Origin: Bacteroidetes bacterium 4572_112
Lineage (GTDB): Bacteria > Bacteroidota > Bacteroidia > Bacteroidales > UBA1556
Length of the DNA: 21,484 nucleotides
Reading direction: 5' to 3'
Assembly (NCBI GenBank): GCA_002254285.1
Contig: NIUZ01000012.1
Span: 1-21,484, forward strand
A program made the translations under genes and the position numbers. Below the pieces are notes generated by a model, which saw only the letters and a program-made list of their open reading frames with translations, was not told the DNA's origin and searched no databases. Positions 1-6,408 of this stretch are shown here, in pieces. The stretch's first letter is position 1, and every line of letters begins with the position of its first letter.

Positions 1-87
1 GCTAGTGATCTAGCAAACGGAGTATATTATTACTCTGTAACATTCGATGGGCAACGCATCACACGTAAGATGGTTGTTAATCAATAG
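1..87 (+). CDS. 3' end of a type IX secreted protein (T9SS C-terminal sorting domain)
   Basis: The window opens inside a reading frame that gives 28 codons and then TAG. The peptide contains LANGVYYYSVTFDG followed by RITRKMVVNQ. This is the usual ending of a T9SS type A sorting domain: a 'GVYxYxV' strand, then a short basic segment ending in a K-h-V-V motif. Such domains direct proteins across the outer membrane through the type IX system, where the domain is removed or anchored. The rest of the protein lies outside the window, so its activity is unknown. A strong terminator follows 50 nt after the stop, so this is probably the last gene of its transcript. The family assignment rests on the tail alone. 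Confidence 0.75.
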   Translation, partial: ASDLANGVYYYSVTFDGQRITRKMVVNQ

Positions 88-137
88 AACTAAATAATTA
101 ATATGAGAGCTTTATAGCTCTCATATTTAAACATAAT

Positions 138-183
138 AAAACCTCCTTTTGAAGCTGCAATGCAGTATTCGAAAGGAGGTTTT
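138..183 (+). terminator. Rho-independent terminator
   Basis: AAAACCTCCTTT (138-149) pairs perfectly with AAAGGAGGTTTT (172-183) and runs into a T-tract (180-187). The loop contains a second small stem, CTGC/GCAG (155-158 and 162-165), so the whole element can form one long interrupted hairpin. It lies just downstream of the T9SS protein tail. Confidence 0.9.
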
Positions 184-187
184 TTTT

Positions 188-647
188 ATTATATAAATTG
201 GTATTAATGCATTATCGATGAATAAAAAAAACTTGATTTATAAAGCTTTCCTATAAAGTCTAATTGTTTAATTAATGATTATATAATGGAGCTATTACAG
301 GTTAGTAGCGTGTTAATTAGGGTATTATAGTTAGCTTGATTTAAGATTTTATTAAATAATGATACGTACTAAACGTACTTATACAAAATACAAATCAAAC
401 CAGATTAAATGTACTTACCCTGCTAGCTATCTGATTTATTTATTATCAAGTTTAAATCATAATAGGTATAATGATGATAATGCTATGTGAAGCTTATAAT
501 ATCAGTGCTTATACCAATTTGGTATTAAATGGACAATGGTTGAAAAGAGTATTGATACGTCTAATATTAATTGATATAATAAATATGGAGTTAGAATTTA
601 GTTATTTATAGTGGTATAAGTGGTTAATACTTAGGTGTAATTATTTA
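188..647. other. Gene-free AT-rich spacer between convergent genes
   Basis: These 460 bases separate the rightward T9SS gene from the leftward tamL. I see no credible reading frame or RNA gene. The only structured feature is the palindromic repeat at 509-527, plus a degenerate half-match (AATTGGTATTAATG) near 197-210. No convincing tamL terminator was found. Confidence 0.6.
509..527. repeat. Short palindromic dispersed repeat, copy 1
   Basis: TTATACCAATTTGGTATTA contains the perfect palindrome ATACCAAATTTGGTAT minus one central base (ATACCAATTTGGTAT). The identical 19-mer occurs at 9622-9640, inside a dead arsG fragment. The exact second copy and the way it interrupts a gene indicate a mobile or spreading short repeat rather than chance. 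Confidence 0.7.
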
Positions 648-2918
648 TTAGAAAGGGTAGCCAATTGCAAAGTTGGCTGTCCATATAAGTTTGCCGTCAA
701 GGGTGTTCATACTAAATCTTTGTCCTTTATCTCTATATGGCTGATATATTGGGTGTGCAACGTCAAACCTTATTACAAGAAAGCTTAAGTCGTATCTAAT
801 GCCGTATCCTATGTCTGCTGCTAGTTTTGGAATAAAGTTATGAAAATGAAATACTCCTTCTGGCATTTTATCACTTTCTTTTAATAAGAAAATATTTCCA
901 ATATCAGTAAATAATGCCCCTCGTAAATCAGAACTAATGGGGAACCTAAATTCATAATTAAACTCTATCTTAATATCTCCAGTCATCTCAAAGGTTTTCG
1001 TGCCAGTAGTAAAACTTCCTGGTCCTAGTGTTCCGAGTGTCCATGCTCTTAAGCTGTTTGCTCCACCAATATAAAAACTTTTTTCAAAAGGAATAGCTAC
1101 TGATCCAAATAATGGAATACCTATTCCTAAATTCACTCTAAATACGTTCATAAGGGTGCTACGAGCCATGGGGTAATAATATCGATAGTCTACCTCAAAC
1201 CGAGCAAATTGTGTATAAGGTAGGCCCATTACCCAATACTGCCCAAGGGAGTCTTTTTTGTTACCAAGCATTTTACTGAATATACCATATGGAATACCTC
1301 CTAATTCTGCTTTTGCAAAAAAGAATTGGAAAGGAGTTTTAGACTCCCACTTACGTTCATTATATATATATGAATAACTCATACCGAGTACTAGGTGATC
1401 TTGATATGAATACTTTATACGAGGATCCTCATAGTTGTCTATTACTTTTTTGAAGCTATCTGTTGGGTTAATTTTTACGGAACTTATTTCTAAGGGGTTT
1501 ACAATTTGAGATACGTTTACGTTCGTAATCCAATTATAACCAAAGTCAGCATTAATAATATAGCGCGAATAATCCGGTCTATCTTGATAGTTATAACCCA
1601 TACTTATACGGGTTTTTGGATTAAAATATCGAGAGAAAAAATTTCGTTTTACTGGAGCAAGAAACCTAGGAATATCCAAACTAGTATTTATACCAGCCTC
1701 AAAAGTATTAAATATCTTAAGAATCTTATTTATTTCGTCTTCTGCTGCATTTGTTACATTTTGAACCTCTAAAGCACCTCTTATACCTACGCTAAGGACT
1801 TCTCCACCTCGAAAAGTATTGCGAGTTATAAGTGTCACTCCTTGTTCAATACCAAAATCACCACCAGTGTTTTTAAGTTCACTTTCGGTACTAAGGCTGT
1901 ATTTGTCAGATTTTGAGAGTTCTATAACACAATCCAGCTGTCCAAAGTTTTTTATATCTTTTTGTTGGTCTAAAAAGTTGATATTTATATACTTATAAAT
2001 AGAGAGGTTAAATAATGCTTTATACGAATAGGCTACATTATCTTCTCTATAAAGCCTAGTTGGCTTAATAAATATAGCATTACTATAGGTAATAATAGTA
2101 GTATCAAGTTTTACTCCTGGGGCTCTGTCAGCTATCTCAGGATATATATAGACTCTCCTAAATTTATATTGTTTACTTTTTATAATAATTACACTGTCAG
2201 CTCTTTTAATTCCTAACGGCTGTATCTTTACCTTTAAATCTACTCGGTGCTCATTAAAATTTGAATCGGCTGAAAAAGTTATTTGCTTTTTCGAGAAATA
2301 GTAGAAACCTAGGTTTTTTAGATCATCGGATATTCTTTTTCTTTCAGCTTTTAGATTAGCTGTTGCAAATATAGTTCCTGTATCGAGTTTAGAATCTTTC
2401 CAATTAGCTAACACAAATGATTTTATGGATTTATTGCTGATGTCAAAATCTATTTTACGAAGGTAATATGGATAATTAGCTTTAATTATATAATTAACAC
2501 TGGCCATTTTTAGTCCTTCGAAAAGAGTTATTTCGGATACTATCTCAGTATTATAATAACCCAAATTATGCATATGCTGCCTAATATTGCGGGCTGTAGC
2601 ATCAACAAGAGTACTGTCGTATATGATTGGTTTTTCACCTAATATATTGCATAAGAAATTTTGAACTTTGCTACTATCTTTAAAGTTTTGCCCAATATCA
2701 TATACCCATACCCATGGCCTTTGGTAAAGTACCGACCTATTCTCCTTTTGTTTATAAAAAGAAGGAATATCATGACCTTTTACCTTTTCGCCTTCAAGCA
2801 CAAAACTACTTCCAATGTACAAATAGTCACCATCTGGCACACTCCGTGTTGTCATACATGATGATGCTATGACCATTAGAATCAAAATCCATAAAATAAG
2901 AGTAATAAAACGCTTCAC
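648..2918 (-). CDS. tamL: TamL-type Omp85/BamA-TamA family outer membrane lipoprotein
   Basis: This 756-residue protein starts with a lipoprotein signal (hydrophobic residues 5-17, lipobox IASSC, Cys21). POTRA-like regions follow to about residue 320 and then a 16-strand-type barrel. The signature FYIGGANSLRAW near residue 617 matches the conserved Omp85 loop motif, and the C-terminal stretch IKIEFNYEFRFPIS is typical of the family. Lipid-anchored TamA relatives in Bacteroidota are called TamL and are thought to help insert or export envelope proteins with a TamB partner, which is not in this window. The start is GTG at 2916-2918: an in-frame TAG lies 18 nt upstream and no earlier ATG exists. 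No clear Shine-Dalgarno is visible. Upstream it retains a dnaE stop codon 10 nt away (TAA at 2929-2931), so it was probably once translated from a dnaE-tamL transcript. Confidence 0.88.
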   Translation of the reverse strand: MKRFITLILWILILMVIASSCMTTRSVPDGDYLYIGSSFVLEGEKVKGHDIPSFYKQKENRSVLYQRPWVWVYDIGQNFKDSSKVQNFLCNILGEKPIIYDSTLVDATARNIRQHMHNLGYYNTEIVSEITLFEGLKMASVNYIIKANYPYYLRKIDFDISNKSIKSFVLANWKDSKLDTGTIFATANLKAERKRISDDLKNLGFYYFSKKQITFSADSNFNEHRVDLKVKIQPLGIKRADSVIIIKSKQYKFRRVYIYPEIADRAPGVKLDTTIITYSNAIFIKPTRLYREDNVAYSYKALFNLSIYKYININFLDQQKDIKNFGQLDCVIELSKSDKYSLSTESELKNTGGDFGIEQGVTLITRNTFRGGEVLSVGIRGALEVQNVTNAAEDEINKILKIFNTFEAGINTSLDIPRFLAPVKRNFFSRYFNPKTRISMGYNYQDRPDYSRYIINADFGYNWITNVNVSQIVNPLEISSVKINPTDSFKKVIDNYEDPRIKYSYQDHLVLGMSYSYIYNERKWESKTPFQFFFAKAELGGIPYGIFSKMLGNKKDSLGQYWVMGLPYTQFARFEVDYRYYYPMARSTLMNVFRVNLGIGIPLFGSVAIPFEKSFYIGGANSLRAWTLGTLGPGSFTTGTKTFEMTGDIKIEFNYEFRFPISSDLRGALFTDIGNIFLLKESDKMPEGVFHFHNFIPKLAADIGYGIRYDLSFLVIRFDVAHPIYQPYRDKGQRFSMNTLDGKLIWTANFAIGYPF

Positions 2919-2934
2919 TTGATGATGTTTATGC

Positions 2935-3200
2935 TAATATTGTAATCCCATTTAGAGCTCAAAATTGCTATTAATATGCCGCTCAGAAGTATTAACTATA
3001 TATTTCTGTAACTATATTTTCAGCATCAATGCTTCTTAAACAGTATAAGTACAAAATTAAAGTATTATGCTTTATGATTTACGTTTAAATATTTATACAT
3101 TATAGTTTGCCTATTGAATTAGTAATTGCCATATAATACACACTAAATTAAGTATATACATTTGTATTAATAATAGTTTATAAAATAAAACTGCTTATCC
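2935..3200. other. 266-bp insertion splitting a dnaE 3' remnant from tamL
   Basis: On the left, bases 2929-2934 still read as the last codon and stop of dnaE (gca TAA on the minus strand), at the same spacing to tamL as at the right-hand junction. The next dnaE bases reappear only at 3200-3326. The intervening 266 bp have no counterpart at 6409-6420, so they were inserted (or deleted from the other copy). I find no reading frame, no terminal inverted repeats and no obvious target duplication longer than one base. The segment is very AT-rich. Confidence 0.6.
3052..3059 (-). promoter_or_regulatory. Possible tamL promoter (-7 box)
   Basis: On the minus strand this reads TAATTTTG, a match to the Bacteroidota TAnnTTTG element, 134 nt upstream of the tamL GTG. 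It lies in the 266-bp insertion, which would supply a promoter to a gene cut off from its former operon. No matching -33 element is clear and the motif is short, so this is tentative. Confidence 0.25.
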
Positions 3201-3326
3201 AATTGGATTTTTGAGCATTGCCATTTTTGCCATTTTATGCACCTCTAAACTTGCATAACCAAACTCCTCAACCACTTTACCCAAAAGAAGATAGATGCCT
3301 TCACCACGAAAAGGATAGTTTTTTAG
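3200..3326 (-). pseudogene. dnaE 3'-end remnant (dnaE')
   Basis: These 127 bases align without gaps to 6414-6540, the codons for residues about 938-979 of the intact polymerase gene. Only four bases differ. Read in the dnaE frame, all four are third-position synonymous changes (Val GTA/GTG, Glu GAG/GAA, Gly GGT/GGC, Ile ATT/ATC). Similarity stops abruptly at 3326. The fragment encodes the very end of the OB-fold region and cannot be functional alone. The synonymous-only divergence implies the sequence separated while both versions were still under protein-level selection. Confidence 0.9.
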
Positions 3327-3584
3327 TGGAAATTTCATAGTGGAGTAAGTACTTGATTCGTATTTCAGTTCCAATTTAAAAAAACCAGCAATCTTAAATC
3401 TGCAACCTTCTATCGTTAATCAATTATTTACCACCCTTTACCATAACTTTACAATTTTTTACCATCCCCTACCACCCCTTTGTCATCCTGAGCGCAGCCG
3501 AAGGGCAACCCCTTACTATTTTTTACAATTTTTTCACCACTTTTCACAAAACCTATCAATATTAATCGTAAATTTGCGATTGAT
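3327..3584. other. Gene-free region with dispersed repeat and direct repeats upstream of arsR
   Basis: No gene is visible. Bases 3481-3505 (starting TGTCATCCTGAGCGCAGC and ending CCGAAGGG) match a repeat familiar from many Bacteroidota genomes. It is flanked by two exact copies of TTTACAATTTTTT (3448-3460 and 3522-3534) and by C-rich ACCACCCCTT-like runs. The region probably contains the breakpoint where the duplicated dnaE copy was joined to the ars operon. Confidence 0.55.
3564..3581 (+). promoter_or_regulatory. arsR promoter with overlapping palindromic operator
   Basis: AATCGTAAATTTGCGATT is an imperfect palindrome (one mismatched base pair) ending 3 bp before the arsR ATG. Its core, TAAATTTG at 3569-3576, is an exact Bacteroidota -7 box (TAnnTTTG). 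Transcription would therefore begin at or within a few bases of the ATG, giving a leaderless or nearly leaderless message. A repressor bound here would block polymerase directly. ArsR/SmtB proteins bind such dyads, so autoregulation is likely. The binding itself is inferred. Confidence 0.65.
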
Positions 3585-3890
3585 ATGAATAGAGCAATAG
3601 AAAATATAACTTACGCCCCAATGTCGGTAGAATTAGCCGCCTATGCTAAAGCGCTTAGTCATCCAACTCGTGTGGAAATACTAATGCATTTAGACAAGCA
3701 AGCATGCTGCTTTACGGGTGATTTGGTTGATGTATTCCCCATTGCTCAATCCACTATTTCGCAACATCTCAAAGAGCTTAAAAATGCTGGTCTTATTCAG
3801 GGCGAATTGCGTCCTCCAAAGATTAAATATTGCATAAATAAAGCAAATTGGGAGAAAGCAAGAGTATTATTTAATGATTTTTTGAAGTAA
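3585..3890 (+). CDS. arsR: ArsR/SmtB family metalloregulator
   Basis: This 101-residue protein has the winged-helix layout of ArsR repressors. A dimer helix with SHPTRVEIL (25-33) comes first, the recognition helix is VFPIAQSTISQHLKELKNAG (50-69), and the wing follows to residue 85. The pair Cys41-Cys42 lies just before the DNA-binding helices, where arsenic- or metal-sensing thiols commonly sit, and Cys83 is a possible third ligand. As the first gene of the operon it probably represses itself and the downstream genes until arsenite or an organoarsenical binds. The ATG chosen overlaps the end of the promoter. A second Met at residue 13 is possible but would remove the first helix. The exact inducer is unproven. 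Confidence 0.88.
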   Translation: MNRAIENITYAPMSVELAAYAKALSHPTRVEILMHLDKQACCFTGDLVDVFPIAQSTISQHLKELKNAGLIQGELRPPKIKYCINKANWEKARVLFNDFLK

Positions 3891-3905
3891 AAAATTTATA
3901 AACAA

Positions 3906-3926
3906 TATCGTTTATTGGCGATAAAC
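3906..3926 (+). promoter_or_regulatory. Second ArsR-like operator between arsR and the redox gene
   Basis: TATCG (3906-3910) and CGATA (3919-3923) are inverted with an 8-bp spacer. The overlapping pair GTTTAT/ATAAAC (3910-3915 and 3921-3926) is also perfect. TATCG...CGATA resembles the half-sites of the dyad at the arsR promoter. It lies 14 bp before the next ATG, so it may be an internal operator or a small hairpin. No clear -7 box accompanies it. Confidence 0.4.
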
Positions 3927-3939
3927 TAATTGATGTAAT

Positions 3940-4176
3940 ATGAGTAAAGAAATTAAAGTATTAGGAACAGGTTGTCCAAAATGTATGCAGACAACGAGTA
4001 TTATTACAGAGGTGGTTGCGGAGAATGATTTCGATGCTTCCATTGAAAAGGTAGAAGATATTATGGAAATAATGAAATATAATGTAATGTCGACTCCGGC
4101 AGTGGTTGTCGACGGAGAAGTGGTAATTAAAGGAAGAATTCCATCGAAACAGGAGTTGAAGGATTTATTATCATAA
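3940..4176 (+). CDS. Small thioredoxin-like redox disulfide protein (CPKC), possible ArsE
   Basis: This 78-residue cytoplasmic protein has a thioredoxin-fold pattern: a beta strand KVLG, the active site Cys12-Pro-Lys-Cys15, and the Thr52-Pro53 turn that supplies the cis-proline (STPAVVVDG). It belongs to the 'redox-active disulfide protein' / thioredoxin-3 group, often found beside ArsP-type permeases. It lies 49 nt after arsR and 24 nt before the permease gene, so it is co-transcribed. In arsEFG-type operons a partner protein works with ArsF in reducing nitrophenyl arsenicals. Whether this is ArsE or an electron donor for the lost permease cannot be decided from sequence. Confidence 0.75.
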   Translation: MSKEIKVLGTGCPKCMQTTSIITEVVAENDFDASIEKVEDIMEIMKYNVMSTPAVVVDGEVVIKGRIPSKQELKDLLS

Positions 4177-4200
4177 CAATAACCAAAGCATAAAAACCAA

Positions 4201-5039
4201 ATGTTTGACTGGGTTCAAAATATTGCCGATTTTATAGTCTATAACACTCTAGAACTGAGTAGAGATAGTAAGCTCGCCGATGCTTTGAATTTCTTTATCT
4301 ACGATAGTATAAAAATCCTGATTCTTATTACGGTGATTATTTTTTTGATGGGAATAATAAATAGTTATTTCCCTGTCGAAAAAGTAAGAAATTTCTTATC
4401 ACGTAATAAACTTTACGGCCTCGAATACCTTATGGCAAGTTATTTATTGGGCTTTTTGGAGTCAAAATCACTATTTTATATGTGCTTAGTGGTATTGTTT
4501 TGGGCGTGGTATCGGGCGTAATATTACAAAGCTTTAAGTTAGAAAAACACCTCACGCCTTGGGTAAAGGAGATTCTTAAAAACGCCGAAAAAGAACAGTC
4601 AAAATACATTTCAGAACATCAATCTTTATCACAGAGAATACCAATAATAATTAGCGAAGTTCGTAATATTCTCAGGGGAATTATCCCATATGTAATTATA
4701 GGAATTGCAATTGGTGGTTTGATGCATGGCTATATTCCTGAAGGATTTTTTGAGCAATATATGAGCAAGGATAATCTTTTTGCAGTGCCAATTTCAACCA
4801 TTATGGCTGTGCCAATGTATTCAAATGCATCGGGAGTATTGCCAATAGTGCAAGTGTTAGTAGCAAAAGGCATCCCTTTAGGAACAGCAATTGCTTTTAT
4901 GATGGCTGTGGTTGGCTTATCCCTTCCCGAGGCCATGTTGCTCAAAAAAGTGATGAGCATAAAACTCATTTCAATATTTTTTGGAGTAGTGACACTTTGT
5001 ATAATTATTTCAGGATATCTATTTAATATTATTTTATAA
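4201..5039 (+). pseudogene. ArsP/DUF318-type permease, inactivated by internal deletion and frameshift
   Basis: The gene is read in two frames. The N-terminal frame runs from ATG 4201 to ...EYLMAS near 4440 and then goes out of register, stopping at 4521. The C-terminal frame resumes at about 4440 as LFIGLFGVKITILYVLSG and continues to 5039, with the typical MAVPMYSNASGVLPIVQ and LPEAMLLKKV segments. Family members of PF03773 (from memory) have roughly 40-50 residues between these two points, including the TPFCSCS motif with conserved cysteines and a SPLxNEVA segment. Here they are missing. The join AGTTTATTTATTGGG suggests deletion between short TTATT repeats, and the lost length is not a multiple of three. 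The GTG at 4482 could start a 185-residue C-terminal half, but that part alone lacks the cysteine motif. Both remaining halves are well conserved, so the damage looks recent. Confidence 0.85.
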
Positions 5040-5058
5040 CACCTTAAAATTTAACATA

Positions 5059-5496
5059 ATGAAAAAAGTAAATTTATTAGTAGTAAGCATTATTGCATTT
5101 ATATTAATCTCTTGTAACGGCAATTCGCAAACGGTAGAGAGCAATATAAGTTCTACAAAAAACATGATTGAAGTTATCGATTTTCATTCCACCCATAGAT
5201 GCATGACTTGTAATGCTATTGAGGCTAATACTAAGCATGCTTTGGATAAGTTTTTTGCTGACGAGCTTAAAAGCGGGATCATTACTTTCCAATCGGTGAA
5301 TGTGGACGAAAAAGCAAATTCTCAAATGGCTGAAAAGTACCAAGCAACTGGAACTTCTCTTTTTCTTAATGTGATAGTTGATGGTAGCAGCACTATTATT
5401 AATCTTACAGAATTAGCTTTCGCAAAAGGAAGGAAAAAGGAAGCCTTTTCCAAACGACTAAAGATTAAAATTGATGAACAACTAATAAAGCTATAG
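5059..5496 (+). CDS. arsF: ArsF-family thioredoxin-fold lipoprotein
   Basis: This 145-residue protein has a lipoprotein signal (lipobox LISC, Cys19), so the mature part is tethered outside the inner membrane. A thioredoxin-like domain follows, with the active site Cys48-Met-Thr-Cys51 in the setting DFHSTHRCMTCNAIE. The pattern 'HxTxRCxTCxxIE' is that of the family annotated as nitrophenyl compound nitroreductase subunit ArsF. Studied in Shewanella, ArsE and ArsF reduce nitrated aromatic arsenicals and ArsG exports the product (recalled, not checked here). The stop codon directly abuts the arsG ATG (5494-5496, 5497), which implies translational coupling and a joint function. It lies 19 nt after the broken permease gene. 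Confidence 0.8.
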   Translation: MKKVNLLVVSIIAFILISCNGNSQTVESNISSTKNMIEVIDFHSTHRCMTCNAIEANTKHALDKFFADELKSGIITFQSVNVDEKANSQMAEKYQATGTSLFLNVIVDGSSTIINLTELAFAKGRKKEAFSKRLKIKIDEQLIKL

Positions 5497-6213
5497 ATGG
5501 AGTTTCTGCAATCCATAATCGACAACTATAATATTCCTTTATTGTCTGCTTTTGTGTTGGGCTTAATGACTGCAATTAGCCCATGTCCCTTGGCAACAAA
5601 TATTACTGCTACGGCTTTTATTTCTAAAAATATCAGTAATAAACGCATGGTGTTTCTCAGTGGAATTATATACTCTTTGGGTAGGGCTTTTAGTTACTCT
5701 GCCATTGGTTTAATACTATATTTTGGTGCTAGCAAATTTCATATTGCAAGCTTCTTTAATCAAAATGGTGAAAAATTTCTTGGCCCACTGCTAATTATTA
5801 TAGGATTAATAATGCTCAATATTATTAAGTTCAATTTTCTTGGAACAACAAATTTTAGTGAGCGCCTGAGTTCCAATTTTAAGGACAAAGGTTTGTTGGG
5901 CTCATTTTTTATTGGAATGATATTCGCCCTAGCTTTCTGCCCCTATAGTGGAGCTTTGTTTTTCGGAATGCTTATTCCTATGACAATTAGCGATGCCAAC
6001 GGACTTATATTACCATTAATTTTTGCAATTGGTACAGGTTTGCCTGTTATTCTGTTTACATATTTGCTTGCTTTTGCCGCAGGAAGTGTTGGGCTTTTCT
6101 ATAGCAAAATCACCAAAATAGAAAAACAAATGCGATATATTGCTGCAGTAGTTTTTATAATTACGGGGCTTTATTATATATATATATATTTTGGAAGTAT
6201 GTATTTTCAGTAG
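5497..6213 (+). CDS. arsG: ArsG-family aromatic arsenical efflux permease (DsbD/CcdA-like fold)
   Basis: This 238-residue integral membrane protein has about six helices. Two conserved cysteines sit in paired motifs: AISPCPLATN (Cys30) and AFCPYSGALFFG (Cys148). This is the CcdA/DsbD transmembrane arrangement, in which both cysteines face each other in the membrane. The combination with an adjoining ArsF-type lipoprotein identifies it as the ArsG branch, proposed to export reduced aromatic arsenicals or to pass electrons to ArsF. It is the last gene of the operon, and its ATG follows the arsF stop with no gap. A degraded copy of its last 86 codons lies at 9527-9815. A general CcdA-type electron carrier is the main alternative. 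Confidence 0.8.
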   Translation: MEFLQSIIDNYNIPLLSAFVLGLMTAISPCPLATNITATAFISKNISNKRMVFLSGIIYSLGRAFSYSAIGLILYFGASKFHIASFFNQNGEKFLGPLLIIIGLIMLNIIKFNFLGTTNFSERLSSNFKDKGLLGSFFIGMIFALAFCPYSGALFFGMLIPMTISDANGLILPLIFAIGTGLPVILFTYLLAFAAGSVGLFYSKITKIEKQMRYIAAVVFIITGLYYIYIYFGSMYFQ

Positions 6214-6254
6214 CTTGTTTTTCATACTTTTGTTCAAAACAAATCAAAACCCAT

Positions 6255-6377
6255 TAGGAATAAACTTAGGTTTTTATTGGTTTAGAATGGTAGCAGAATA
6301 ATAAATAAAGGATAAATCATTGGATTTACAAGGCCACCAAGTTTCACTTTATTAAAAATAAAAACCTGTGCCAATAC
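6255..6377 (-). pseudogene. mreD internal fragment (mreD')
   Basis: This stretch aligns without gaps to 11253-11375, codons 17-57 of the intact mreD, with eight base differences. Five are synonymous (Leu18, Lys26, Gly31, Pro35, Pro46), two change the residue (Asn28 to Lys, Val32 to Leu), and one turns Glu48 into TAA. On the low-coordinate side similarity ends in plain spacer. On the other side it passes directly into tamL sequence at a shared TTTATTACT motif. It is a relic of recombination, not a gene. Confidence 0.9.
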
Positions 6378-6408
6378 AAGAGTAATAAAGCTCTTAACCT
6401 GATGATGT
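6378..6408 (-). repeat. tamL 5'-end remnant fused to mreD'
   Basis: Read on the minus strand from the dnaE stop, this repeats the sequence that joins dnaE to tamL at 2898-2928: the 10-nt spacer (9 of 10 identical), the start codon and six further codons ending TTTATTACTCTT. The GTG has become GTT, so no start remains. The last 12 bases are shared, with small changes, by mreD (TTTATTACTTTA), which marks the crossover point. Confidence 0.8.

Noticed and set aside
2661..2861. Plus-strand open frames inside tamL, dnaE, mreB and purH
   Set aside because: They are antisense shadows of strong coding genes, with no signals or recognisable domains.
3448..3534. CRISPR-like array upstream of arsR
   Set aside because: Only two copies of a 13-base AT-rich repeat are present, around a known dispersed repeat, with no regular spacers or cas genes.
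4440..4482. Programmed ribosomal frameshift in the permease
   Set aside because: There is no slippery heptamer with a downstream structure, and a frame change alone would not restore the missing cysteine segment.
4201..4521. Two separate overlapping genes for the permease region
   Set aside because: Both products match consecutive parts of one permease family, and the junction lacks a central family segment. A deletion with frameshift explains this better than two genes.
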